Assembly: GCF_000430725.1 (NCBI RefSeq)
Contig: NZ_KE387203.1
Span: forward strand, 330,976 to 394,975
DNA: 64,000 bases
DNA from: Azohydromonas australica DSM 1124
GTDB lineage: Bacteria; Pseudomonadota; Gammaproteobacteria; Burkholderiales; Burkholderiaceae_C
Reading direction: 5' to 3'
Below are positions 1 through 12,079 of the stretch, piece by piece; within the stretch, counting starts at the first letter, position 1; the number at the start of each line of letters is the position of its first letter. A model generated the notes under the pieces. It did no database searches. It was not told where the DNA came from and saw nothing but the letters and a program-made list of their open reading frames with translations. Made by a program: the position numbers and the translations under genes.

Positions 1-2464
1 CGTTGCCGGGCGCGGTGCTGGCGTTGATGTAGTCGTTGCCCGTGCCGCCCAGCAGCGTGTCGTTGCCGCTGCCGCCGTCGAGGTTGTCGTCGCCGTCGCC
101 GCCGTCGATGGAGTCGTTGCCGGCCTCGCCGTGGAGGCCGCTGACGCCGTAGCTGCGGCCCTTGTAGGTCTGGCCGTACCAGCCCTGGTCGTTGCCCTCG
201 CCGCCGAGGATCGTGTCATTGCCGAAGCCGCCCAGGACCACGTCGCCGCCGCTGCCGGCGTCGAGCAGGTCGTTGCCGCTGAAGCCGAAGAGCGTGTCGC
301 TGCCTTCGCCGCCGCGCAGCGTGTCGTTGCCGCCGAAGGCACCGTCGAGCAGGTCGTTGCCGCTGGAGCCTGAGAGGCTGTCGGCGCCGTCGGCGCCCAC
401 GAGGGTGTCGGGGTCGGGGCTGCCGGCGGACTTGCGTGCAAGCGTGTCGCCCTGCGGGTCGAGCCCGTACACGAAGCTGGCCTGGTCCAGCGCCCCGGGC
501 AGCACGCCGTCGAGCTGCGCGATGCTGACCCACTGGGCGCCGTTGGCCGGGCCGCTGAGGTCCACCTGCACCAGCGTGCCGCCGCTGCCCGTGGGCTCCA
601 GGCGCAGCCAGCCGCCGGTGAAGGGGTTGCGCATGTCGAAGCCCAGCTCCTGCAGCCGGCCCAGCACGCTGGTGAGGTCCAGCCGGTCGCCGTCGGCCAC
701 CGAGAAGTCGGTGATGCGTGCCCGCACGCGCCCGGCTTCGTAGGCGCGCAGCGACAGCTCCACCAGGTCGGCACCGCTGCCCAGCGTGATCACGCCGGAG
801 GCATGGCTGCCGCTCCACTCCTCCAGGTCCACCAGGTCGTTGCCCGCGCCGGCGTCCACATGGTTGCCGTCCTCGTGCAGCACGATGCGGTCGTCGCCGT
901 CGCCGCCGAGGATGGTGGAGGAGCCGCCGACGTTGATGGTGTCGTTGCCGGCGCCGGCGTCCACGTAATGGCCGCTGCTGTTGCTGTAGGCGCTGGTGAT
1001 GATCTGGTCGTCGCCGCCGCTGGCGAAGGCCACGAGCTGGCCGTCGCCGCCGTCGAGCGTGTCGTTGCCCGCGCCGCTGACCAGGGTGTCGTTGTCGGCA
1101 CCGCCGTAGAGGTAGTCGCCCGCGGTGTCGGTGGCGATGACGGTGTAGCTGACGTCGTTGCGCGTGGCGCCGAAGACGACGTTGTTCACGCCGGCCCACA
1201 GGCGGTCGTCCCCGCCGTCGCCGCTGAGGTAGTCGCGCCCGCTGCCGCCGTCGAGCCGGTCGTCCTGCGCGCCGCCCATGATGTAGTCGTTGCCGGCGCC
1301 GCCCGAGAGGCTGTCCTGCCCGTCGCCGCCGCTGAGCGTGTCGTCGCCCGCGCTGGCCAGGATGGTGTCCGCGCCCGCGCCGCCGTCGGCGTTGATGCGG
1401 CCCGCGCCGCTGAGCAGGTCGTTGCCGGCCTCGCCGTAGAGCTGGTCCACGCTGCCGTCGGCGGCGCCGCCGGCCAGGGTGTCGTTGCCGAAGCCCCCGT
1501 AGATCGTGTCGCTGCCCAGGCCGCCGTCCACGCTGTCGTTGCCGTAGGTGGTGCGCACCAGGTCGTTGCCGGCGCCGGCGCTGACGGTGTCGTTGCCGTC
1601 GAGCAGGAACAGCCGGTCGCTGCCGGCCGTGCCGGCCAGGTTGGCGTGCATGACCACGCCGTCGAGCCTGAAGGGCGGGTCGAAGTTCTGCGCCGTGAGC
1701 TGCGCCAGCGTGACGCCGCGCAGCACCGCGACGGTGGCGTAGACCGAGCCGTCCAGGCCGCCGGTGGCGTCCACCTCCAGCAGCAGGTCGCTGCCTGACT
1801 GGCGCAGCCGCAGCCAGCTCGCGCCGCCGAGCACGCCGGCGGCGGACTGCACGGTGCGGGTGCCGTCGAGCTTGAAGCGCTCCTGGTCGATGAGCGGGTT
1901 CAGTCCGTCGTAGCCGGCCGGCGCGAGGTCGGCGAAGAGCTCGTGCAGCGACAGCACGTCGCCGCCGGCGCCGGGCTTGAAGTCCTGCACGTCGTAGATG
2001 CCGTGCGCGACGCGGTCGGCGTAGGACAGCACGACGCGGTCGCCGCCCTCCAGCGCCGTGGCGGCGTCGTTGTCGTCGGTGTAGAGGGTGCCGTTGGCGC
2101 GGATCACGTCGGCGCCCAGGCCGCCGTAGATCAGGTTGGTGCCGCCCAGCGAGGTGATGGTGTCGTTGCCCAGCCCGCCGTCGATGGTGGCGCTGCCATC
2201 GGCCGTGACCGCGTCGTTGCCGCCGCCGGCGAAGACTGTGTTGCCCACGCCGGCCACGATGGTGTCGTTGCCGGCGTCGGCGCGGTCCTGCGGCGCCTCG
2301 GCGTAGCGGTCGCCGTAGATGAGGTTGCCGCTGCTGTGGTCGTCGATGGTGTCGCCCGCGCCGCCGCCGTAGATCGTGTCCGCGCCGTCGTAGCCGTACA
2401 GCGCGTCACCACCAGCACCGCCGGCCAGCGTTTCGGGAGAATTCGAACCGTAATAGGTAGGCAT
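1..2464 (-). CDS. Large RTX (haemolysin-type Ca2+-binding repeat) protein, 3' end outside window
   Basis: An open frame of 821 codons runs from an ATG at 2464 to the left edge without a stop. The product begins MPTYYGSNSPETLAGG and carries many glycine/aspartate nonapeptides of the GGxGNDxL type, which bind Ca2+ and fold as parallel beta-rolls in proteins exported by type I secretion. Two non-repeat domains interrupt the rolls: one at about residues 158-264 (DFKPGAGGDVLSL ... NFDPPF) and one at about 575-660 (RITDFSVADGDRLDL ...). Both resemble the type I secretion target domains usually found at C-termini. No signal peptide is visible. Surface or secreted protein is inferred from the family; the activity is unknown. 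No ABC/MFP/TolC secretion genes lie inside the window. The left end may reach a further secretion signal. Confidence 0.9.
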   Translation of the reverse strand, partial: MPTYYGSNSPETLAGGAGGDALYGYDGADTIYGGGAGDTIDDHSSGNLIYGDRYAEAPQDRADAGNDTIVAGVGNTVFAGGGNDAVTADGSATIDGGLGNDTITSLGGTNLIYGGLGADVIRANGTLYTDDNDAATALEGGDRVVLSYADRVAHGIYDVQDFKPGAGGDVLSLHELFADLAPAGYDGLNPLIDQERFKLDGTRTVQSAAGVLGGASWLRLRQSGSDLLLEVDATGGLDGSVYATVAVLRGVTLAQLTAQNFDPPFRLDGVVMHANLAGTAGSDRLFLLDGNDTVSAGAGNDLVRTTYGNDSVDGGLGSDTIYGGFGNDTLAGGAADGSVDQLYGEAGNDLLSGAGRINADGGAGADTILASAGDDTLSGGDGQDSLSGGAGNDYIMGGAQDDRLDGGSGRDYLSGDGGDDRLWAGVNNVVFGATRNDVSYTVIATDTAGDYLYGGADNDTLVSGAGNDTLDGGDGQLVAFASGGDDQIITSAYSNSSGHYVDAGAGNDTINVGGSSTILGGDGDDRIVLHEDGNHVDAGAGNDLVDLEEWSGSHASGVITLGSGADLVELSLRAYEAGRVRARITDFSVADGDRLDLTSVLGRLQELGFDMRNPFTGGWLRLEPTGSGGTLVQVDLSGPANGAQWVSIAQLDGVLPGALDQASFVYGLDPQGDTLARKSAGSPDPDTLVGADGADSLSGSSGNDLLDGAFGGNDTLRGGEGSDTLFGFSGNDLLDAGSGGDVVLGGFGNDTILGGEGNDQGWYGQTYKGRSYGVSGLHGEAGNDSIDGGDGDDNLDGGSGNDTLLGGTGNDYINASTAPGN

Positions 2465-2474
2465 GGCCGGAGTT

Positions 2475-2490
2475 GCCGGAAGATTCCGGC
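2475..2490 (-). promoter_or_regulatory. Perfect 16-bp palindrome in the leader of the RTX gene
   Basis: Seven-base arms (GCCGGAA/TTCCGGC) with a 2-base centre end 10 bases before the RTX start codon. In mRNA this would form a tight hairpin where a Shine-Dalgarno sequence is expected; no good ribosome-binding site is otherwise seen. It could limit translation or be a protein-binding site. Function is inferred only from position. Confidence 0.4.
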
Positions 2491-2501
2491 ATTAACGTCA
2501 A

Positions 2502-2530
2502 CTTTTAGATTTTCACACGTTGTTTCTCAA
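2502..2530 (-). promoter_or_regulatory. Candidate sigma70 promoter of the RTX gene
   Basis: On the minus strand TTGAGA (2530-2525) and TAAAAG (2507-2502) are separated by 17 bases, matching 5/6 and 4/6 of the -35 and -10 consensus. The segment is markedly AT-rich against its surroundings. Transcription would start near 2495, leaving a leader of about 30 bases that includes the palindrome at 2475-2490. Confidence 0.4.
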
Positions 2531-2589
2531 GTGGCACCCAAACCGGGGGGCATCGCGCAAGGGGCGTTGTGGCGAGCCAAGCGGCGGCT

Positions 2590-3144
2590 TCAGGCCGCGG
2601 CCGCGCAGGGAAGGTCGTCGCGCTGCCGCGGACGCACTGGCGTGCGCCCGCGGCGCGCGGTGCCGTGCTCGGCACGCACCAGCGAGCCGCCCAGGCGCAG
2701 CGGCGGGTCGAAGTTCTGGGGAACGATCTGCGCCAGGTCCACGCCGCGCAGCACCAGCACCGGGCGGTACACGGCGGTGTCGGGGTGGGCGCCGGTGTCG
2801 GCCTCCACCACGAGGTCGGTGCCCGACTGGCGCAGCCGCAGCCAGCTGTTGCCGCCGAGCACCCCGGCGCCCACCTGGACCACGCGGCAGCCATCGCGCG
2901 CCAAGCGGAAGCGGTCGATGAAGGGGTGGCGCCCGTCGCAGCCCACGGGTGCGAGCTCGGCGTAGAGGCGGCGCAGCGAGATCACGTCGCCGCCGGGGCC
3001 GGGCCTGAAGTCCGGGACGTAGGACGCGCCGAGCACGAACTGCTCGGCCCGGAAAGCGACGACACCGGAACGGCCGCCGCGCGATGCACTTCCGCGCGCG
3101 CCCGCGGCGAGGACGTCGCAGGGGGAGGTATGGAGATGTGCCAT
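2590..3144 (-). CDS. Stand-alone RTX-associated secretion-type domain protein
   Basis: The 184-residue product lacks RTX nonapeptides but aligns by eye over about 110 residues with the first embedded domain of the large RTX protein just downstream: DFRPGPGGDVISL against DFKPGAGGDVLSL, GVLGG(N/A)SWLRLRQSG, and QNFDPP near the end. Identity looks above one half, so the two are probably duplicates. The ATG at 3144 was chosen; an in-frame GTG at 3159 is possible and neither has a convincing ribosome-binding site. The C-terminal 25 residues are Arg-rich and unlike the paralogue, so the gene may be a truncated remnant of a longer RTX gene. Same strand as its neighbours. Function unknown. Confidence 0.6.
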   Translation of the reverse strand: MAHLHTSPCDVLAAGARGSASRGGRSGVVAFRAEQFVLGASYVPDFRPGPGGDVISLRRLYAELAPVGCDGRHPFIDRFRLARDGCRVVQVGAGVLGGNSWLRLRQSGTDLVVEADTGAHPDTAVYRPVLVLRGVDLAQIVPQNFDPPLRLGGSLVRAEHGTARRGRTPVRPRQRDDLPCAAAA

Positions 3145-3260
3145 GGGCGCCAATCTCACACCCCTGCCCCGGACGGCACATGGGAGGACTGTGTGCCGCG
3201 CGCTAGGCGCTTTCTCCTGCCACCCGGGAGGTTTATCCCCCGGGGCGGTTCAGCCCGGGC

Positions 3261-3669
3261 TCAGACCACGAACAGGTCCGCTGCCCCCAGCGCGGTGTGG
3301 GGGCGTGAGCGTGGCGATCAGCACCGCGGCGCCGGCGCCGCTGCCGTCGGCGTCGTAGCGCAGCGCGCCGGTGGCCTCGTCGTAGATCAGCCGGTCATCG
3401 GCCTGGTCCGCCTGGGTGCCCAGCGCGGCATAGGCGGCGTGGCTGAACTCCAGCCGGTCGTCGGCGGTCTTGAAGTCCAGGATCGGGTCGCGGCCCGTCG
3501 CCGCGGGCGCCTCGGCGAAGCGGAAGGCGTCCTGGCCCGTGCCGCCCGAGAGCTGGTCGCGCCCGGTGACGCCGATCAGCGTGTCGTCGCCGGTGCCGCC
3601 GTCGAGCGAGTCGGCGCCGTCGGTGCCGGTGTAGTTGTCGTTGCCCCGCGTGCCCTGCCAAGTGGCGAT
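3261..3669 (-). pseudogene. Damaged single-cassette RTX gene
   Basis: Read leftwards from 3669 the frame encodes IATWQGTRGNDNYTGTDGAD, then three to four RTX repeats (LDGGTGDDTLIG, LSGGTGQDAF) and the usual C-terminal module (ILDFKTADDRLEFS ... LIYDEATGALRYDADG ... AVLIATL). Two lesions are visible. The expected ATG is ATC (3669-3667), although a strong GGGGGAG ribosome-binding site sits at 3682-3676. A run of five G on the plus strand (3299-3303) shifts the frame: removing one base restores an ending LGAADLFVV and a TGA at 3263-3261, the typical terminus of these proteins. Intact length would be about 135 residues. Sequencing error at the homopolymer cannot be excluded, but two independent lesions favour decay. 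Confidence 0.6.
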
Positions 3670-3767
3670 CGTTTTCTCCCCCGTTGTGTTGTCGTGGGCG
3701 CCTGGAGGCGCCCGGGGTGCAGTCCTCCGCCGCGCGGCGCGGGCCGGTGCCTGTGGTCAGGTCGCCT

Positions 3768-5004
3768 TCACACCGCCTGGCCCCGCGCCGCCACCCGCTC
3801 CAGCAGCTTCAGCCCGTCGGGCAGGCAGCGGGTGAGCAGGTCGTAGCGCTGCACGACGGTGGCGCGCGCGGCCTCGCGCGCGGCCTGCACCTCGGCGCCG
3901 CCGCGCAGCACCTGGGCGACCTGCTGCGCCAGGGCCTCGGTGTCGAAGAAGTCGGTGAGCCAGCCGTTGCGGCCGTGCTCGATCACCTCCCGCACCGGCG
4001 TCGTGTTCGAGCCCACCACCGCGCAGCCGCTGGCCATGGCCTCCAGCATCGACCACGACAGCACGAAGGGGTACGTGAGGTAGGTGTGCACGGCCGAGAC
4101 CTGCAGCAGCTTCAGGTACTGCGCGTAGGGCAGCTTGCCGGTGAAGTGCACGCGCGACCAATCCACGCGCTCGCCCAGCTCGGACTGCAGCCGCGCGCGG
4201 TAGCTCTGCCCCTCGGGCAGGCGCTGGCCGTAGCTGACATCGTCGCCGCCCACCATCACCACGCGCGCCTCGGGCGCGCACGCCTGCAACGCCGGCAGGG
4301 AGCGCATGAAGACATGGAAGCCGCGGTAGGGCTCCAGGTTGCGCGCGACGTAGGTCACCACCGGGTCGCCATGGCGCAGCTTGAGGCCGCCCCACTCGAA
4401 CTCGGCCTTGGCGTCGGGCCTGACCAGCCGCGTGTCCACGCCCTCGTGCACCACGCTAAGCTTGTGCTGCCAATCGGCGGGGAACTGCGCGCGCTGCCAC
4501 TCGGTGGGGCACACGCCGGCGTCGATGTCGTCCAGCGCCAGCAAGTGCGGCGTCTTGCGCAGCTGCAGCCGCGCCAGGCCGTCGGCGCTGGTGGGGTACT
4601 CGGGGTCGAAGCCCACGTCGGCGCCGCGCGCGCGGTAGAAGAACTCGCAGTAGCCCAGCATCGGCGTGTCCGGGCACTCGGCGCGGATGAACATCGCCTC
4701 GCCCCAGCCCGGGTGCACCACGATCAGGTCGGGCTTGAGGCCCTTGGCGTTGAAGGTCTGCAGCGCACGCGCCACGCCGGCGCACCTGCCCGTCGAGCTC
4801 GCGCAGGTGCGCCGGCGTGGCGGCGAACTGCTCGGGCTTGGGCAGCCCGTAGCCGAAGACGCTCAGGCGTGGATGGCGCGCGCCCCAGCGCTCCACGGCT
4901 CCGCGCTCGCCCACGGCCAGCACCTCGTCGCCCCGCTGCAGCAGCGCGCCGATGAGGTGCCGGAACTGCGCCGGCATGTTCTGGTGGATGAAGCAAACGC
5001 GCAT
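3768..5004 (-). pseudogene. Family 4 glycosyltransferase, frameshifted
   Basis: The N-terminal part starts at ATG 5004 (MRVCFIHQNMPAQFRHL) and stays in one frame to about residue 75 (HLRELDGQVRR). The remainder continues in another frame from about 4775 (VARALQTF ... VVHPGWGEAMF, YCEFFYR, GVDTRL, TYVARNLEPYRGFH, SWSMLEAMASGCAVVGSNT, VREVIEHGRNGWL). Together they make a retaining GT-B enzyme of roughly 410 residues that transfers an activated sugar, probably to a surface polysaccharide or protein. Without correction the first frame gives about 182 residues. The break lies in one arm of a perfect inverted repeat (4770-4822). Translation of the second half could restart at the GTG at 4775, but the N-terminal acceptor domain would be incomplete. 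Confidence 0.75.
4770..4822. repeat. Perfect 20-bp inverted repeat at the glycosyltransferase frameshift
   Basis: The arms 4770-4789 and 4803-4822 are exact reverse complements around a 13-base spacer. In the coding direction the first arm (4822-4803) encodes ATPAHLR in the correct frame and the second (4789-4770) covers the point where the frame is lost. Inside a coding sequence this is most simply explained by templated mutation of an imperfect palindrome, or by an assembly artefact. Confidence 0.85.
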
Positions 5005-5200
5005 GGGGAGCCTCGGGACTGCAGGGAAAGAGGTTTGAGAGCCAACCCACGAGTCTGCCGCGTCGCGCTTACAAGATGTTTCTGCCATTGAGCCCTCTGT
5101 GCTGGCTGCGGCACAACTGCACGCCTTGCGTCCTCGCGCCCGGCCCGGGACTTGCCCCAGGGCCAGGAACGACCGACCGCATTGCACGAAGGAGCCCGCC

Positions 5201-6523
5201 GTGAACCTGCGCCCTGCCCTGCTGGCCCTGGCCGCCGCCACCGCGCTGGTGACGGCCTGCGGCAGCGACACCGCCCGACTGACGCCGGGCGAGATCACCG
5301 GGCCCGATCCCACGCTGCCGCCGCCGCACAAGAAGTTCATTCCCACGGTGGACATCGCGCCCGCGGTGGGCTGGGCGGCGGATGCCAAGCCGGCGGCGGC
5401 GCCGGGGCTGCAGGTGGCCGCCTTCGCCACCGGGCTGCAGCACCCGCGCTGGCTGCTCGTGCTGCCCAACGGCGACGTGCTGGTGGCCGAGACCAACGCG
5501 CCGCCCAAGCCGCAGGACAACAAGGGCCTCAAGGGCTGGTTCATGAAGCAGGCCATGTCCAAGGCCGGCGCCGGCGTGCCCAGCGCCAACCGCATCACGC
5601 TGCTGCGCGACGCCGACGGCGACGGCGTGGCGGAAACGAAATCAGCCTTCCTGGAAGGCTTGAGCTCGCCCTTCGGCATGGCGCTGGTGGGCAACGAGCT
5701 GTACGTGGCCAACACCGACGCGGTGGTGCGCTTTCCGTACCAGGCCGGGCAGACGCGCATCACCGCCGCCGGCGAGAAGCTCACCGACCTGCCCGGCGGC
5801 CCGATCAACCACCACTGGACCAAGAACCTCATCGCCAGCCGCGACGGCCGCACCCTCTACGCCACCGTGGGCTCCAACTCCAACGTGGCGGAGAACGGAC
5901 TGCAGGCCGAGGAGGGGCGCGCGGCGATCTGGGAGATCGACCGCGCCACCGGCCGCAAGCGCCTCTACGCCACCGGGCTGCGCAATCCCAACGGCCTGGC
6001 CTGGGAGCCGGCCACCGGCGCGCTGTGGACGGTGGTCAACGAGCGCGACGAGATCGGCAACGACCTGGTGCCGGACTACCTGAGCTCGGTGCGCGACGGG
6101 GCCTTCTACGGCTGGCCCTGGAGCTACTGGGGCGACAACGTGGACCGGCGCGTGCAGCCGGCCAATCCGCAGGCCGCGGCCAAGGCCGTGAAGCCGGACT
6201 TCGCGCTGGGCGCGCACGTGGCGGCGCTGGGCCTGACGTGGGGCGGCGGTGCGTCGGCGCTGCCGCCGGCGCTGCGCGAGGGCATGTTCGTGGGCGAGCA
6301 CGGCAGCTGGAACCGCAAGCCGCCCTCGGGCTACGAGGTGGTGTTCGTGCCCTTCCGCGACGGCCGCCCGGCGGGCGACCCGCGCAAGGTGCTCGGCGGC
6401 TTCCTCAACGACAAGGGCGACGCCCAGGGCCGCCCGGTGGGCGTGGCCATCGACAACCGCGGCGCGCTGCTGGTGGCCGACGACGTGGGGAACGCGGTGT
6501 GGAGGGTGACGGGGGCGCAGTGA
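5201..6523 (+). CDS. PQQ-dependent sugar dehydrogenase-like lipoprotein
   Basis: A GTG start at 5201 is set by the ribosome-binding site GAAGGAG (5188-5194) and by the N-terminus that follows: a short lipoprotein signal with lipobox LVTAC. The mature part reads as a six-bladed propeller of the soluble glucose/sorbosone dehydrogenase class ([54 protein letters not shown]), of usual length (440 residues). Such enzymes oxidise aldoses with pyrroloquinoline quinone; many members have unproven substrates. A membrane-anchored periplasmic location is inferred. It stands alone, upstream of and convergent with the ParA gene. No PQQ synthesis genes are in the window. Confidence 0.85.
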   Translation: MNLRPALLALAAATALVTACGSDTARLTPGEITGPDPTLPPPHKKFIPTVDIAPAVGWAADAKPAAAPGLQVAAFATGLQHPRWLLVLPNGDVLVAETNAPPKPQDNKGLKGWFMKQAMSKAGAGVPSANRITLLRDADGDGVAETKSAFLEGLSSPFGMALVGNELYVANTDAVVRFPYQAGQTRITAAGEKLTDLPGGPINHHWTKNLIASRDGRTLYATVGSNSNVAENGLQAEEGRAAIWEIDRATGRKRLYATGLRNPNGLAWEPATGALWTVVNERDEIGNDLVPDYLSSVRDGAFYGWPWSYWGDNVDRRVQPANPQAAAKAVKPDFALGAHVAALGLTWGGGASALPPALREGMFVGEHGSWNRKPPSGYEVVFVPFRDGRPAGDPRKVLGGFLNDKGDAQGRPVGVAIDNRGALLVADDVGNAVWRVTGAQ

Positions 6524-6560
6524 AAAGGCGCTGCGGCAGGCCCCGTGCAGGAAGCTGTTG

Positions 6561-7328
6561 TCAGCCCGGCAGCGCCTCGTGCAGCCGCTGGAACTCCTGC
6601 GTGAGCTTGTGCCGCGGGTCCAGGTGCACCATGGGTTGGGCGCGCTGGTGCGATTCGCGGATCTTCACCGAGGCGCTGAGGTAGGGCTGCAGCACCGGCA
6701 GGCCGTCGTCGATGAGCTGCTGCACCAGCTGCTGCGGCACGTTGGCACGGGGCTGGAACTGGTTGACGACGATACCGTCCACGCGCAGCGCCGCGTTGTG
6801 GTCGGCCCGGATCTCCTGGATGCTCGCCAGCAGCGAGTCCAGCGCGCGGCGCGAGAAGGTGTCGCAGTCGAAGGGAATGAGGCAGCCCGTGCCGGCGATC
6901 AGCGCCGAGCGCGTGTAGAAGTTCAGCGCCGGCGGGGTGTCGATGTAGATGCGGTCGTAGCCGGGAGCCAGCACCGCCAGCGCGTCGCGCAGCTTGTTCA
7001 TCTTGTAGCGCGACTCCAGCTTGCCCTGCAGCTCCTCCAGCATCGGGTGCGAGGCCAGCAGCTCCAGGTTCTCGAAGGGCGTGGACACCACGTACTCCGC
7101 CAGCGGGCGCTCGTTGAAGATGCTCAGCACCGACTCGAAGAAGCGGCCCAGGTGCCGGCCCTTGTCCTCGGCCAGCGCGTCGCCCAGCAGGTAGTGCGTG
7201 GAGTTGCCCTGCGGATCCAAGTCCAGCAGCAGGGTGCGCAGGCCCTGGTGCGCGCTGATCGCGGCCAGGTTGCAGGCGATGGTGGACTTGCCCACCCCGC
7301 CCTTCTGGTTGAACACGACGTACCGCAT
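6561..7328 (-). CDS. Orphan ParA-family ATPase
   Basis: The product of 255 residues opens with a deviant Walker A motif ([11 protein letters not shown]) immediately after MRYVVF, has [12 protein letters not shown] and the Walker B-like [10 protein letters not shown], and ends without a DNA-binding extension. ATG 7328 has a strong GGAAGGGAAGG ribosome-binding site. ParA ATPases dimerise with ATP and bind DNA or a surface to position cargo. No parB gene or parS-like site is seen nearby, so a role in chromosome segregation is not implied; positioning of a protein complex is equally possible. It is followed after 37 bases by the convergent dehydrogenase gene and preceded by the hybrid kinase on the same strand, 91 bases away. 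Confidence 0.85.
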   Translation of the reverse strand: MRYVVFNQKGGVGKSTIACNLAAISAHQGLRTLLLDLDPQGNSTHYLLGDALAEDKGRHLGRFFESVLSIFNERPLAEYVVSTPFENLELLASHPMLEELQGKLESRYKMNKLRDALAVLAPGYDRIYIDTPPALNFYTRSALIAGTGCLIPFDCDTFSRRALDSLLASIQEIRADHNAALRVDGIVVNQFQPRANVPQQLVQQLIDDGLPVLQPYLSASVKIRESHQRAQPMVHLDPRHKLTQEFQRLHEALPG

Positions 7329-7419
7329 GGCCTTCCCTTCCGCTTGCGTGACATGCGGCTGCCGGGGCCGCGAGCCGCGTATTGTGCAGTGCGGCAAAAA
7401 CGCAACCCCTGCGGCGGGG

Positions 7420-9882
<2,463 letters not shown>

Positions 9883-10137
9883 GATCGGCCGCCTTGACTT
9901 CGCCCCCGGGCGCCGGCGCGCCACGGCGAAGCGGCCCAACGGCAGGACAGCAGAACGGACGGGGCGACGACGGACATGGACATGGGCAACGGCATGGGAG
10001 GCAGCCCGAAGGCCATTCGGGGAGTACGTCCCCGGCTTCGGGTGTGACCGCTCGGGATTGAGGTTACCGGAATTGGCTCCGGGCAACAGGCCGTAAGGCG
10101 TGCAACGGCGCGCCGGTGTTGCCGCCGGGTGCCGGGC

Positions 10138-12063
<1,926 letters not shown>

Positions 12064-12079
12064 GGGGCCGGTCTCCTGT

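Noticed and set aside
803..1798. Long plus-strand open frame opposite the RTX repeats
   Set aside because: It is the antisense of repetitive GC-rich coding DNA, giving only Val/Ala-rich low-complexity protein; the minus-strand frame has clear RTX motifs.
1..3669. Tandem short repeats that could suggest a repeat array or CRISPR
   Set aside because: The periodicity is 27 bases of degenerate codons for RTX nonapeptides; no constant repeat with unique spacers is present.
9883..10137. Possible small gene between the hybrid kinase and the ABC exporter
   Set aside because: Short frames here have no ribosome-binding site or coherent composition; I see nothing beyond a likely promoter region.
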